A stretch of 64,000 nucleotides of DNA from Amphirosellinia nigrospora (Eukaryota > Ascomycota > Sordariomycetes > Xylariales > Xylariaceae). Below, one piece after another: positions 13,601 to 24,873 of the stretch (position 1 is the first letter of the stretch; each line of letters begins with the position of its first letter). The position numbers were made by a program, and so were the translations under genes. The DNA lies in assembly GCA_004123355.1 (NCBI GenBank), contig SCHM01000001.1, forward strand, positions 2,844,001 through 2,908,000, in the 5' to 3' direction. The notes below the pieces were generated by a model that had not been told where the DNA came from, ran no database searches, and worked only from the letters and a program-made list of their open reading frames with translations.

Positions 13601-15861
13601 TGTAGTTCTTCCGGTAAATGACCCTCAGGAGAATCGTCGCATAGGATATGTTGGACCGTTCGCCAAACGTGTTGGCAACACGAGACTGCTCGATCTTGGA
13701 ACCCATCGAGGATGGTAAGATAACGTTGATCAAGTCGGACACCAGTAAATGAACTCCACATATACCTGAATCCCCATTCAGCAACACATAGCGTGATTCA
13801 TAAAGCAGCCATCTTACCTAAGAGATGTCACCGTGAACTGGCGCTTGAAGCACGGCCGCTGCTAAATCATTTTCCGCCGCACAGAGCTTCTGCTCGAGAC
13901 CTGTAGATATAGCCTCCAGCACCTCCACTGCTTCTTCGAAGCCAGAACTCCAGCGGCATAGAAGCTGGTGGGATCTTGCAGCGCCATCACAGTGGTCAGC
14001 ACGAGCAGTTTTGAGGGCAAGCTCATTCGCTCTTCGACAAAATGTCCGCAATTCTTCGAAGGGGCTAGAATGGAGACTACGAATCTGGGAGGGTGGCCCA
14101 GACATAGACTCGCCGGATTGAAGGAGCATAATTAATGATGTAGCGGCCTCTCTAACATCATCATAGGGATCCATGATGAGATCGAGGACCGATCGAAACC
14201 ATATGTTATCTATCAAGAGGTTCACTGGCCATCTTGTAGTAGAAGGCTCACCACCTTGGGTCATATATGACGTGAGAAAGTAGTTCATGGCTCTCAGAGA
14301 TGTTATATGGCGTTGATATGACGCGGAAGGCATGAGCTCTTCTTTGAGAAAACCGGCGTACCATTCGATAAACTTTTCATGGTCGCGGAGGGTATCAGTC
14401 GGAGGCGTGCCCCCTCTTTCTTGCGAGGTTGTTGTGTTTCGGTTTGATTTATCTTACTATTCAGTGTCGAATCTGTCTGGTCAAAATCCAGCACCGGCTT
14501 CTCCAATTTCTTTGACACACGGACGGATTCTTTATGAAGAGTATCAACGGAGTTATGGAGGCGCCGAATCATGTTTTTTGAGTGACCCAACACGCCATAT
14601 CTAATTCCGGGGTCAACATCCTCATGGAAAGAAGGAAGATACTTCTGTAGGAGACAGAGTGTCTCTGAAGTATACGGCTTTGTAGTTGATGGCGATGCAA
14701 CAAGGATGGACAATCCAGAAGCACGTGCCTCATGAGACCCATGGCATAGTAAGGCCTCCAGGATGTGAGATGGAAGCTGGCTGGCTATGGTTATGTTCTT
14801 TTCCAAACCTGCACCGTGGTTAAACCATATTCCATTAATTAACCATGAGCAATATTACTCACCATGGTTTGGTTCACCCACTACACCGGTCTTCTTTCCC
14901 GCTTCGAGTAGAGCAACCCACAGAATGGCGTCTATATCCCAGATCCCACTATCGCTGGTTGTAAGTTTCTGAAGGGAGGTTAATTCATTGAGATATATCA
15001 AGGTCGAAGTGGGATCTGTCTTGAATAGAGGCATGAAAATATAGGTTTTGATTGGTTCAAGAAGCTCGATGTTAGCACTTAAGCCTGTTGAAATGAACTT
15101 ATGCCAGGTATTGGGATGGTGCCTAGAAGTCTTATCGTCATGATACCAAGGCTGTGTTAAGATGGTGACTAGAAGCTTACCAGCTACTGTCCATAAATTC
15201 TTTAACCTCATCCATGCGAAAACACAGGATATAAAAGAATCCCAGTCCTGTTCACAAGAAGTATTGTGAGGCGCTGATAGATTTGTAAAACCTCACCTAG
15301 ATATACGACCCTTTTCTGTAGGAAATGATCGATGGCGATCATAGAGGATTTTGTTGACGGCTTGGAGGCCTGGAGCGTGATGACCGATACTGTGTCGTTT
15401 AAAATGCTATCTTTAATCGACTTGCTGGTCTCTGCATCCGGATTCCGCGTGATGGAAGAGACGATATAGTCAAGAACAAGGCGCATGGACCTGTGAGCAT
15501 CTTGTTCGTTCCACTCAATAAAGTAGTTGAATAGCTTTATGCTGGTCGCTTGAGCAAACCCAAACATCCTTAGATCAGGCGAAGTGGACTTGGAGCAGTT
15601 CTCGACAAATCCACATACTTTACTACACGCACTACCAGAAATTTCCTTTGGTCGTGCGGCATTAGTAAGTAGCTTTTCGAAAATGTGCTCAACTAGCCTA
15701 TCCTATTTGTGAGTACGATAAGAAATAATATGTAGATAGACTTGAACTTACGATGGCCGGATGTGCTCAGGTTGTTGCTCTAGCCAAGCGACCGCAGCCT
15801 TTTGGTTGAAGGATGTGCTCCCAACTTCGGGAAGCTCACTCAGACTCATTTTGATTTCCAT
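10613..15861 (-). CDS. TRM732: DUF2428 HEAT-repeat protein, Trm732/THADA-like
   Basis: Homologue of yeast Trm732 and human THADA, the partner of the Trm7/FTSJ1 methyltransferase for 2'-O-methylation of tRNA position 32. Start ATG 15861 gives MEIKMSLSELPEVGSTSFNQ; the rest is alpha-helical repeat protein. The DUF2428 core reads RWYEGALNCIRTQG, TRRSAGIPAIIVGILAAKMD, AQVHALNCLKDIF and AIRNCGLLLLRSLIDNLFGT (about 13200-12770). About nine short introns, for example near 15762-15713, 14863-14810, 13535-13490, 13252-13203 and 12893-12840. One-base losses break the frame near 15256, 14410-14414, 13820-13825, 11670-11672 and 11334; in each case an added base in a short run restores the conserved protein. 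About 1,600 residues, usual for the family. The long coding stretch on one strand and the core motifs make this secure. Confidence 0.87.
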
Positions 15862-16541
15862 TGTATTATTCGATCTCGTCCTATAGCTGGTTCGACTCGA
15901 GTCCTGATGATGGCTATGGTATATCACTGCGGGGCGAGAGACAACCTCTCTAGTACAGCATAAGCCATAAGTGAGAAAGCATATATATATCCCGGAAATA
16001 GAGATGATACGATTGAGAGCGTTACCCCGTTAGGTAATCCCTGATGTGCTAGAGGTCGCTTGAAGAACACGCTGCCTATCCTGCTTACACGAAGCAAGTA
16101 TTGGATTGTTATACTACAAGTGCCAAGACCGGTTTTGGTGGCATCCAGGTTAGGATTTTCAAGGGTTTGGATAAGGAATAAAAAATATGGGTACGCACTT
16201 ACAAGTATACCACTTGTTTAGGTACCCCACTACTAACCTGGTGGGTACACTCGCACGGGCCACAAAGAATACCTCTTAGGTCTGCTTAGGTAGCAGGGCC
16301 GGGCATTGATTTTCATGTGCAGATACTATGTACATGGGTGCATGGGAAACATTTTTTTAATCACCATCTCCAACTGAGAGGCATTGCGACGATACGCATA
16401 CAAGCCATTCGAAGCCACCGATACTTCGCGACAACCCATTGTTGCCCGGCCCACTCGACCGACTCGGATATTCATCTATTCTTTTCTTCTCTTGTGTACT
16501 TGTACTGCCTTACCTTGCTGCTTTTATTTACTCCAACAAAC
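15862..16541. promoter_or_regulatory. Divergent promoter region between TRM732 and TIM23
   Basis: About 680 bases between the start codons of TRM732 (-) and TIM23 (+), so it must hold both promoters. The TIM23 side is pyrimidine-rich just before the ATG. GGTACC/GGGTAC motifs occur at 16190-16250. No specific factor site is claimed. Confidence 0.55.
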
Positions 16542-17311
16542 ATGTCGATCTGGGATGCCCTCACAGGACGCAAGTCTTCGTCATCGTCTCAACAACCCGC
16601 CTCCCCTGCCCCTCGGCCTCCACATCTACTACGCGCACCGAAACATTCAATCCGTCGCCTTTCGACCCCTCCGAACCTCAGGGTGTCGATGCCTTCTTAA
16701 ATAGCTCTGCTTTTGCAGACCCCTCCCAGCTGCACCCTCTGGCTGGCCTCGACAAAGAAACCCTCGAGTACCTCAGTCTAGAAGACTCAGCACTGACCGA
16801 CCTGCCTGGCGCACACACCGCCATCCCGTCGCGTGGCTTTAGCGACGACCTCTGCTATGGAACTGGTATCACATATCTTACTGCCTTATCAATAGGCGGC
16901 GCCTGGGGTCTTCAGGAAGGACTGCGGAAGTCGGCCGGTCAGCCGCCCAAGCTGCGCTTGAACTCGGTTCTCAACTCAATCACAAGAAGAGGTCCTTTCT
17001 TAGGCAACTCAGCTGGTGTTGTCGCTATTACATATAACTGTATCAATTCCCTGATAGGCTACTTCAGGGGTCAGCACGACGCCGCGAATACCATCGTCGC
17101 CGGAGTGTTGAGTGGTATGGTATTCAGGAGTACGCGGGAGTCCGGCAAATGATGATATCGGGTGGTGTCGTTGGCTCCATTGCTACTGTCTGGGCGGTAA
17201 GATGCTCATGTCTCTATCGTGATCATGTTCGACGCTAACACGCAGTAGGTGACAAAAAGAGTAATCATCGCGAGCCCGGTGCCACAAGCCCACGAACATG
17301 AGAGTCTATAA
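16542..17311 (+). CDS. TIM23: Mitochondrial inner membrane translocase subunit Tim23
   Basis: Channel-forming subunit of the presequence translocase of the inner mitochondrial membrane. It reads MSIWDALTGRKSSSSSQQ at the start, an acidic intermembrane-space segment (LAGLDKETLEYLSLEDSALT), then four hydrophobic segments with the Tim17/22/23 core: GFSDDLCYGTGITYLTALSI, LNSVLNSITRRGPFLGNSAG, INSLIGYFRGQHD and GVLSGMVFRST, then RQMMISGGVVGSIATVWAVT. One intron at 17197-17248; stop TAA at 17309-17311. Two single-base losses, at the C run 16609-16612 and the G run 17136-17138, break the frame; with both restored the protein has 239 residues, the usual size. As an essential gene it argues strongly that the indels are assembly errors. 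Confidence 0.9.
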
Positions 17312-18381
17312 CGCTTAATATTTGTTCTGTGTTAAGCAGAGAGCTGCCAATCGTTGAGCCGCTGTATGTTTAATAATCAATAATATTGTAGGATATTGAG
17401 CTTGACATCGATACGACGCTGGCGTGATGGTTTCAAGCCGGGTGATGAACGGTTTGCTCCACCTATCAAGGATGAAAAGTACCTGGGTAATAGATGATCT
17501 CTCCTCAGCTGGGAATGTGTATAAGTTAGGGTGTCATTTCGCATAGAAAGCTACTACGGCTGCGGTTTGGTCGGCGTTAAACCCACGCTTGGGCGGCAAT
17601 TGAGGTTCATCAAATTACGTACTACTGTTTCGTTCGTGTACGTTTGTTAACGTGTAACGGTGCCACGTAAAGTTATGACCTTGCCGGAAGGTACGTAAGA
17701 CTACAAAGGCTGCGCTTTTTAGTGCGCGTTTAGTTTTTATCCTCGTCGTGTCTATATCATCTTCTGCCAGGAACAGGGGTCAGACTAGACAAAGAGACTC
17801 TATGTATACAGTCATATAGTCACATAGAGCTCACGGAGATGGCTTCACTGGTTCTCCGTGCAAAAACAGATGTCTACACCCCACCCCTGCGAGGCCCCTG
17901 ACATCTTCATGCTGTTGCGGTTGACTCAGCGTAAAATGCGAAATACGAGGTACAAAACAAAAGGAAAGAGTCGATTCGGCGTCCAATTCTAGATATACAG
18001 TACGAAATAGAAGAAAACAGTCGAGCAGATATAACATCTCGCATCACGTCATTGCCTAGATAGACTAGAGCCCATAACCTTCTTGGAATAATACTTTAAC
18101 CAAGAGGGGAATGGTAGGGTGAAAAGGTTGACAAGAGTTCGCTGCTTATGAAAGTTAATTTTGCTCATTCCTCGGCTGTGCCCAGGGAGTCCATTCCTAG
18201 AGTGGTATATCATAGTTTCGCTTATTGAGTATCTCTCGTCATGAATTCTATAAACTACCTCGCCTCCTTTTCTTCTTTTATGTCCTACTAATTCCTTTCC
18301 ACTATATTAAGTCCTAGTAGCATTGTCAGGACCTTCGTGTGAGCTACCCATAGGGTATAGCACGATATCTCGAAGGTCTCA
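17312..18381. other. Intergenic region, no gene seen
   Basis: About 1.07 kb between TIM23 and an unrecognised plus-strand gene. Short open frames on the minus strand (17831-18037, 18288-18488) show no recognisable motif. It should hold the TIM23 terminator and the next promoter. Confidence 0.55.
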
Positions 18382-19950
18382 ATGTCTCCTAAAGAGCCCC
18401 GGCGAGGCGGAAATCCACGAAGATCGCGGGAGTATTGCCGAAGCGGCGTGTCTAACATGCATAGAGCTACTTTAACTATGACGGACAACTCTCACAGGAT
18501 GGCTGTGCAACTCGCTGACCATCTTGTAAGTGGCATGGCTCGCAACTTGGAGCTAACACGCTCGCCAATGACAGAACAACAGCATCCGGAAATTTTCGGT
18601 GAGGAGTTTGACCACTATTGTTTTGACATTTACGATCCAGTCAATCAATCCAAAGAAGACGACAAGGACAAAGAATTTTACCTTTTAAAGAACGACCGCC
18701 TGATACATAAGATACCCCTCCTGATAAATAGGAAAGACACCATGCACGAATTGCAAGTTTGCCTCCCATTACTTGGCAATATATTGTGGCAAAGGTTCCT
18801 TATTTACCGATCTAATTGGGGGCGATACAAAAACCGGGACAAACACTACAATAGATTCCATACCATGAATCTGCCGAATCAAGTAAGCCATTCTCTAGGC
18901 TCAAATGAAACAATTCACAGACCACTAACCCGTCGATAGCTCGCAATAGTAGCCAGGAGCTTTCTTTTTCAGCGTCGACCCGATGATGATATACAACAAG
19001 CTCCGTCTGTGTCCATTGTGCCTCGCCTCTTCTCCTGGGGTTACCCATGCGAGGAGATACAAGTTGGTGTGGTCAAGATCCTCGAAGATGAAAATAAGTT
19101 ACAGATAGTCACATTCGCTATCAAGCTTAACGGTATCGATGAGAAAACACTCGGCGAGATGATGAGAAGGGCACATCAAGTGACGAACGGTTACCACTTG
19201 AACCAGAACATTTTTCAAATATGGTGTGTTGAGCATTGCCATGAGGACTGGGCGACCTTTGGTCCCCAAATTAATGGACATAGCCATATTTATGGAAATA
19301 GCCACACAAACCGAAATAACTTGATCAATGGAAATGGCTTGATCAACGGAAATGGCTTGATCAATGGAAATGGCTACACTAATGGACATAACACAAACCA
19401 TGCAAGCACATACATTCAAGAGAGGGGCAACGAAGTTCGAAATGGTGGTAGCCGGGGCAATGAAGATCTAATACCTAGGGAAACACGCTGGCACTACAAG
19501 CCTATCGATATATCCAGTGTTCGCGGGATAGGCCCATTTGACGTTGGTCTATGGTACCGCTACAAGTTCGACGAATTGCCGAAGCTAGTCCAACTCTGGG
19601 GCATCCGAGGCGCCCTATTTATGCCGGTGAGCTCGCCAGTCCTATAAGAGACGAAGTCTATGACACTGGTACTGACAATACGGAACTAGCTAGAACAGAT
19701 GTCTCGTGTCCTTGAAATGTGCAAATGGGAAGTGGCAGGGACACCTTTTGTCTCCCCCCGCACCGCGGTAGTCGACGAACCGCCTTTATTCAGTGTGCTC
19801 CGCAGAGGTTTTGCTCTGAACAAGAATGTCAGCGTCTCGTGTTTCAATTATGCAAATGCTCACTCACCAAGAAACTCGAGCAACCAAAGCGGGGAGGCCT
19901 CTTCTTCGAACTCGCACGGGGTCACAACACCTTATAACGGCAACCAGTAA
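18382..19950 (+). CDS. Hypothetical protein with LINGNG repeat, three exons
   Basis: I do not recognise this protein. Three exons, 18382-18882, 18940-19626 and 19690-19950, splice with canonical GT-AG borders (intron 1 has an ACTAAC branch site) into 482 residues with the length divisible by three, which supports a real gene. The N-terminal third is charged (PVNQSKEDDKDKEF), the middle contains FSWGYPCEEIQVGVVKILED and MMRRAHQVTNGYHLNQN, then an Asn/Gly-rich stretch with three LINGNG units, then RETRWHYKPIDISSVRGIGP, and a Ser/Asn-rich tail. No signal peptide or TM helix is evident. A GTAAGT...ACAG pair at 18526-18574 could be a further intron but would shift the frame. The start is chosen as the first ATG of the open frame; an ATG about 25 codons later is also possible. 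Confidence 0.5.
19321..19374 (+). repeat. Three-copy 18-bp tandem repeat (LINGNG)
   Basis: Three adjacent copies of TTGATCAAYGGAAATGGC at 19321, 19339 and 19357; the middle copy differs by one silent T-to-C change. Degenerate related units flank them on both sides (HTNRNN before, YTNGHN after). Confidence 0.95.
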
Positions 19951-20239
19951 CGCGAAGTCAATATTATAAGCTCCCTGTTTCATACAGATAAGCCATAGAA
20001 GCCATGAGTCACAAGGCAATCTGGAGGGCCAATAACCTCCGAACCCTCTCGGACTTGCCTATAGCCGGAGGGCCTATCAAAGAGAAAGGGCCCCGAGATC
20101 TATTTATAAGTACTTGCTTAAGGTTGCTGGAAAGTCACATTTATTAATTTAGAGTAACCTTAGTATATCACCTTGAAAGACAAAAAATAGAGAAAAATGC
20201 ATATATAATCTATCGGTGACCGATAATCGATTGAAACAT

Positions 20240-21050
20240 TCACTTGGCTGCCCCAACTGAAGATGTTTTCTTCAACGCCGTAAAAGCCCGTGCCGTCTCC
20301 CGTGTGCTGTGGACCAGAAGACATGTCGGTATGACGATCCAGAAGGCGTTCAGGAAGACGTAGTAACCCCAGAAATACGCCGGCTCGGGCCGCGAGTATT
20401 CGATCCCTAGATTTGCGTAGTCGAAGGTGCAGGTCGCGTAGTAGAGCACGTCGCCGTACAGCTGCCCGAGGCTGATGATGGACTGCAGCGGATGGCGGAG
20501 CGGGTGGTCGGCCACGATACACCACGCGCAAGCGAAGGACAGCGGGCCCCAGAACACGGCCGTGATCGTCTCCATGCAGACGACGAAGGTGTCTGCCGTC
20601 AGGTACCGCGAGTCCGAGAACGAGTACTCCTTCCACAGCTGTGCCAGGATTGTTGAGCGGCCGGCGATGTCGTGCGCGTTAAACGCGAAGTAACCTTGGT
20701 GTTCGGTTAGATCGAACAACGCGATGCGAGTAGATACTGGGTTTTTTCGGTTGAATCTGGGATAATGACCGGTACTTACCCTCCAAACCGAGGTGGATGA
20801 AGCCGCAAAGGACGAACCAGAGCGCTGTGAAGACTTCGCTCGAACGGAGGTCGCCCCGCGCGCGGCGGATGTAGATCCATGTTGGCACGAGGATTCCTAG
20901 GCATGTCGCAATGAATATTGCGAGGATTTCCTGCGTCGTGAGAACTTTCTCGACGTATCCAGGTATTGCCACTCCTAGAGGATAATATGGGTGTAGAGGC
21001 GCGTCGAGAGCATCGCCCATTGTCGAGTTGATAATACTAGCGCCGTCCAT
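20240..21050 (-). CDS. EBP-family (EXPERA) delta8-delta7 sterol isomerase-like protein
   Basis: Membrane protein of the emopamil-binding/EXPERA family; animal and plant members shift the sterol C8 double bond to C7 in the ER. Exons 21050-20780 and 20694-20240 give 241 residues, close to known EBPs. The protein has four or five TM helices: TTQEILAIFIATCLGILVPT, ALWFVLCGFIHLGLEGYF, METITAVFWGPLSFACAW and YFWGYYVFLNAFWIVIPTCL. Key family residues are visible: His and Glu in HLGLEGYF, the acidic/Arg stretch WKEYSFSDSRY, and Glu/Trp in CMETITAVFWGPLS. No frameshift is present. Most ascomycetes rely on the unrelated Erg2 for this step, so the substrate here is open; related fungal EXPERA proteins also act in secondary metabolism. 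Confidence 0.8.
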
Positions 21051-22891
21051 TTTATTATACAGTTAATCAATTAGATATGACATTCAAGTGTGAAAGGGGA
21101 GAACTGAGGCTCGACTTTTATACGGCCTCGAGTTCGGAAACGTCAAAATACGAATACGATGCTACATAATGTTGAAACGAATGCCAAGCCTTACATGGCG
21201 CAATGTGCACCGGCCATCGAGTAATACTATGTCAGACGTCTTTTCTCATGGAGAACGGGAGGATGTTGATTTAAGCTTGCATTACCGGATCGACGCACGT
21301 AGCCGAATTTGGTGCGATATCACATAACACAGCCGCCCTGGCAGTGGCACAATAAAGTTCTTTGGATTACTACGGTGTCTATAAATTCTTCATGTTTCTT
21401 TTACTCGATAATAAGTTTTTGACACCTTCGATCCCGCATAGTATCCGAGGTAGTTGAGTAATACTTAGACTAAGTCAACAATCCAAAACTTCAGGCGGGA
21501 ATATCTCAAGTCAAGAGAATATCAATACAAGCCTCCATTGAATTGAACTACTCCCCTCTGTCATAAATGGAAGTTCGGATTTACTAGGTCATTGAAAGTA
21601 TTGCGTTAGCGTTACCTGTTGAAGACACCACAAAAATTCCGTGAGCCGCTTAGTGTAAACAAATATCATATTACTACGTATGAAACAAGATCGAGGTCTT
21701 TTAGTTCAATAGAAATAGCTCTAATAAAGATCTGTCTGCTCTAGATATGTTCAAGAATCGTCTAATTACTCCTAGGTACCTGTGCAGGCGTCAAGAGAGA
21801 AAGACGTATCGGGGCCTCGTAAGTCAGGGTAAGGGTATGTATTAGCATCTATTATTACGCAAAGAGTCTAAACTCCTCTATAGACTAGCCCCTAGCTCTA
21901 TATATATTAAAGTAGGGCGTGTGAGTTATATGCGCAAATCAGGCCCAGGGAAGCAGAGGGGCAAATGACAAGGGGGATGGGTCACGTAAAAACACCAGAA
22001 TTCCCTCCGGATCTTACTTTTATACTTAACACGCACGCTGCGAAGTTTTTAAATTTCGAATTTTATCAATATATTGCGTCCCTTTGATCAAGGATTCCCC
22101 TTATTTCTACGTGACTAATACTCGAATTGGATGAGTAATTCTCAGATTATCTTCTCGTGGACCCTGTCACCGTGGCCATTTCAATATATGCCCTTTGTTC
22201 TAAGTTCTCGGGCTAAAGATATCCGGGTGAGGCCCAGGCAAGTGAGGCTCGAAGAGTAATGCTAAGCGTGTGATGTAGTTGCTTGATTCATAAGAGACAG
22301 ATAAACGGGTTATTCGTTTTTACGCGGTACCTTATAACTATTAGTGTAATCTTTCCATAGTAACCACATAACGTCAGGCATAATTGATGATTAACTGGAG
22401 TAATGGTTTTAGCCATCATAGGCAAGAGCCATATAACAAATTTATGTTGAAAATTTGTGGTTTTCTTTTCTAGGAGCAAGCTGCCCATGGTCTCAATATA
22501 GAGGCCATTCGAAAAGAAAAGCTAGTGCGGTATATCAATGCGGTATGTTTGCGGTGTAGCCATAAGGTACTTGATTATGGGAAAACATACTAAGTGCCTT
22601 CCATGGGGATGGATGTAACAGTGCCCGCGAAAACTTGGGACCTGCTTGTCATGTGATCTCATAAATCTTCCTTTCTCCTCCTGCATCTTTCACCGAGCTT
22701 TCTTTAGCATGGGCCCAGTTACCTCAAGTATCACACCGACCTAACCAAGCTACATCTACTGCCAAATCTTCCTCAACTTCCACCACAAATACCTCAATCT
22801 CTCGCACAGAGCTTCCGCAAACCTCACCCTCCTATCAATCGCTTGTCAATCGACTGTCTAGAATACTGAGGACTGCGATATCTCAATCAAG
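21051..22891. other. Intergenic region, AT-rich, no gene seen
   Basis: About 1.84 kb between the divergent EBP-like (-) and proline-rich (+) genes, so it holds both promoters. Several AT-rich patches (21390-21480, 21890-22110). Only short, featureless open frames. Confidence 0.55.
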
Positions 22892-24873
22892 ATGTGTTGC
22901 TTGCCGTGTTGGCCCGTACGCAACATCGTTCTCGAGGACGAGCCTGTGTTCCAATATATCTGGGACGGGTCCAACTGGGTACCTACCATTGTTGATCGAG
23001 TAAGTGAGCCTGTGTGCACCATCTTCTCTATTCACTGTTTCCTCTATTCACTCCGAGCTATTGATTATATGTCCACTTTTACCATTCACTCCAAGCCATT
23101 GATTCAATATCCACTTTTCCCATTCCCTGAACCTTCTCGCAGGTAAGTTTTGTTTGCTTCACTCGACGCGTTCGGTGCGTGGTTGCGAGTGACCTTGACA
23201 TGACATGCTCAAGCCCCTAAGGCCACATGGGGTTAATGGAGGTAGGTAGCTTGTAATGTCGTGAATGAGGGCAGTTACCTATTGTCTACTGCTGCACTGG
23301 AATAACTTTCTCATTCACTGTACCTGCCAGGTATATATATCTATCACCTACCCACACCCGTCCTCTCCCACACTCATCTTCTCCCACAACTCATCTTCTC
23401 GCACGCTCATCCTTTCCCACAAACTCAACTCTTTGTGCACCAAACTTTCCCTGCGTCTTCCGCAGACCATTTGTTTTTGTCACACCTGGGTTCCAAAGAC
23501 TGAGGTAATTTCCCATCGTGTGCTTCCATTTCTGCAGCCTTGTTCTGTAGAGCCGCACAAGCAACAAGATCTCGGTCATGTACTCTCCCAAGAAACCTGC
23601 CAAAAGACCTGGAGTTACCTTTGCTACTCATACTCCGGATTCCGATTCCGACTACGTCCACGTGAACACTACCAAACCTGTTCCTATCCTTAAAAAACCT
23701 AAGCCCACATCCAAATACGACAACATCGCTCCTTCGCATTGTCCTCGTTCTCCTCCTCGTTGCCCTCGCTCTCCTCCAGCATCAAGCAACACTCGTCCTG
23801 TACATCGTCCTGGTCCTCAGACAGCGGCATCTGCAGCTCCAGTTCCAGCTCCGTTAAGTGACAGCCTTTTTACCCACACCGTCACCAATACGCCTCAAGG
23901 TCTTATCATTGACGGTATCCTTCGTCCCCGCGGCGCTACTCACACCAATCCCCACGATCCTCCATCGCTCCCTCCTTATTACCACAACATCGCGAACCCC
24001 CAGGTCAACATGAGTACCGTCGGCGCTGGTCTTATGCCCGACCCTAATACGGCACACTTCCAGCCGCCCGTGGCTAGCACGGCCAATGGACCGTTCCAGC
24101 ACACCTATGTCCCTCGAAACGATGCATACCAGCAGCAGTACATGATGCCCTTTGGTGCTGCCGCGCCTGGCGGACCACCCTTCTGTGCACCCTCTGCTTT
24201 TCCTTATCAACAGGTACAACCCCCGCATTTCCCGCCCATGACGATGCCATACGCACATGGAGCGCCTGCTATGTTTTGGAATGCAAGTGTTGTTTTAGTT
24301 GTTTTTGATGAGAACGGATCATCTCATTTCTGATTCTTTTATTTTTCAACTCACATTTACTATCATCTTGGCAGGGATAACATATGCTGACTACTTTTTG
24401 TTCTATAGCCCCAAACCGGCATGGCTACTGCGCCAATTCCGATGATGGCACCCGGCTCTCAGCCTCCTTTTGTGCAGCCACCTCATATGCAAGGACCCCC
24501 TATGCAAGGCCCCCCGATCAATCTTCAGCCAGGTCCTATGCATCCTATGGCTTATGGACCTGGCATCGGCCAACCTACTCCCCCTATGACGCCTCCTGCC
24601 CCATTCTTTGGTGGTGGAAATTATGGTGGTTGGGAGATGGGGAAGACCCAGAATGAGGTCGCCGCAGAGAATCGTTACAAATCTCAGCACAATCAAATGA
24701 ACGAGGCTCAGGGCATTAAGCCGGCTGATGACGATGTCAGCCGTATGTACTGGTGTCGCGAACTTGATGGCGAATGGACATCCCGTAGTCGCTTCTCACT
24801 AGATCGCATGGGGAACTTCCGGTGGTACGTTACCGCAGATGGCGTCTTCTATGCCAAAATGCTTGTGGAATAA
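22892..24873 (+). CDS. Proline-rich protein of unknown function, with possible upstream exon
   Basis: The secure part is 23578-24282 plus 24409-24873, 389 residues, starting MYSPKKPAKRPGVTFATHTP. It is rich in Pro, Gln, Met and Gly (PPHMQGPPMQGPP, AYQQQYMMPFGAAAPGGPP) and ends in a more ordered block, DDVSRMYWCRELDGEWTSRS, then RWYVTADGVFYAKMLVE. I do not recognise a named domain. The intron 24283-24408 has a GC donor (AAT/GCAAGT) and a normal TAG acceptor. Upstream, an ATG at 22892 opens 36 codons (MCCLPCWPVRNIVLEDEPVF...) that end at a good GTAAGT donor at 23000; joined to the AG at about 23551 it would be in frame with MYSPKK, so it may be exon 1, or a separate upstream reading frame in the leader. 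The low-complexity middle suggests a disordered scaffold or RNA-associated protein; that is inference. Confidence 0.6.
23046..23121 (+). repeat. Imperfect 38-bp tandem duplication in leader/intron
   Basis: Units 23046-23083 and 23084-23121 share ATTCACTCC.AGC.ATTGATT and TCCACTTTT with a handful of substitutions. They lie just before the AG/GTAAGT site at 23141. Confidence 0.8.
23361..23423 (+). repeat. Pyrimidine-rich short tandem repeats in the leader
   Basis: Roughly 17-bp units built on CTCATCTTCTCCCACAA recur three to four times in a row. The stretch is almost free of G and sits in the presumed 5' leader of the proline-rich gene. Confidence 0.75.

Noticed and set aside
18526-18574. GTAAGT...ACAG pair as an extra intron in the unrecognised gene
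   Set aside because: Removing 49 nt shifts the frame into early stops, whereas the open frame continues without it.
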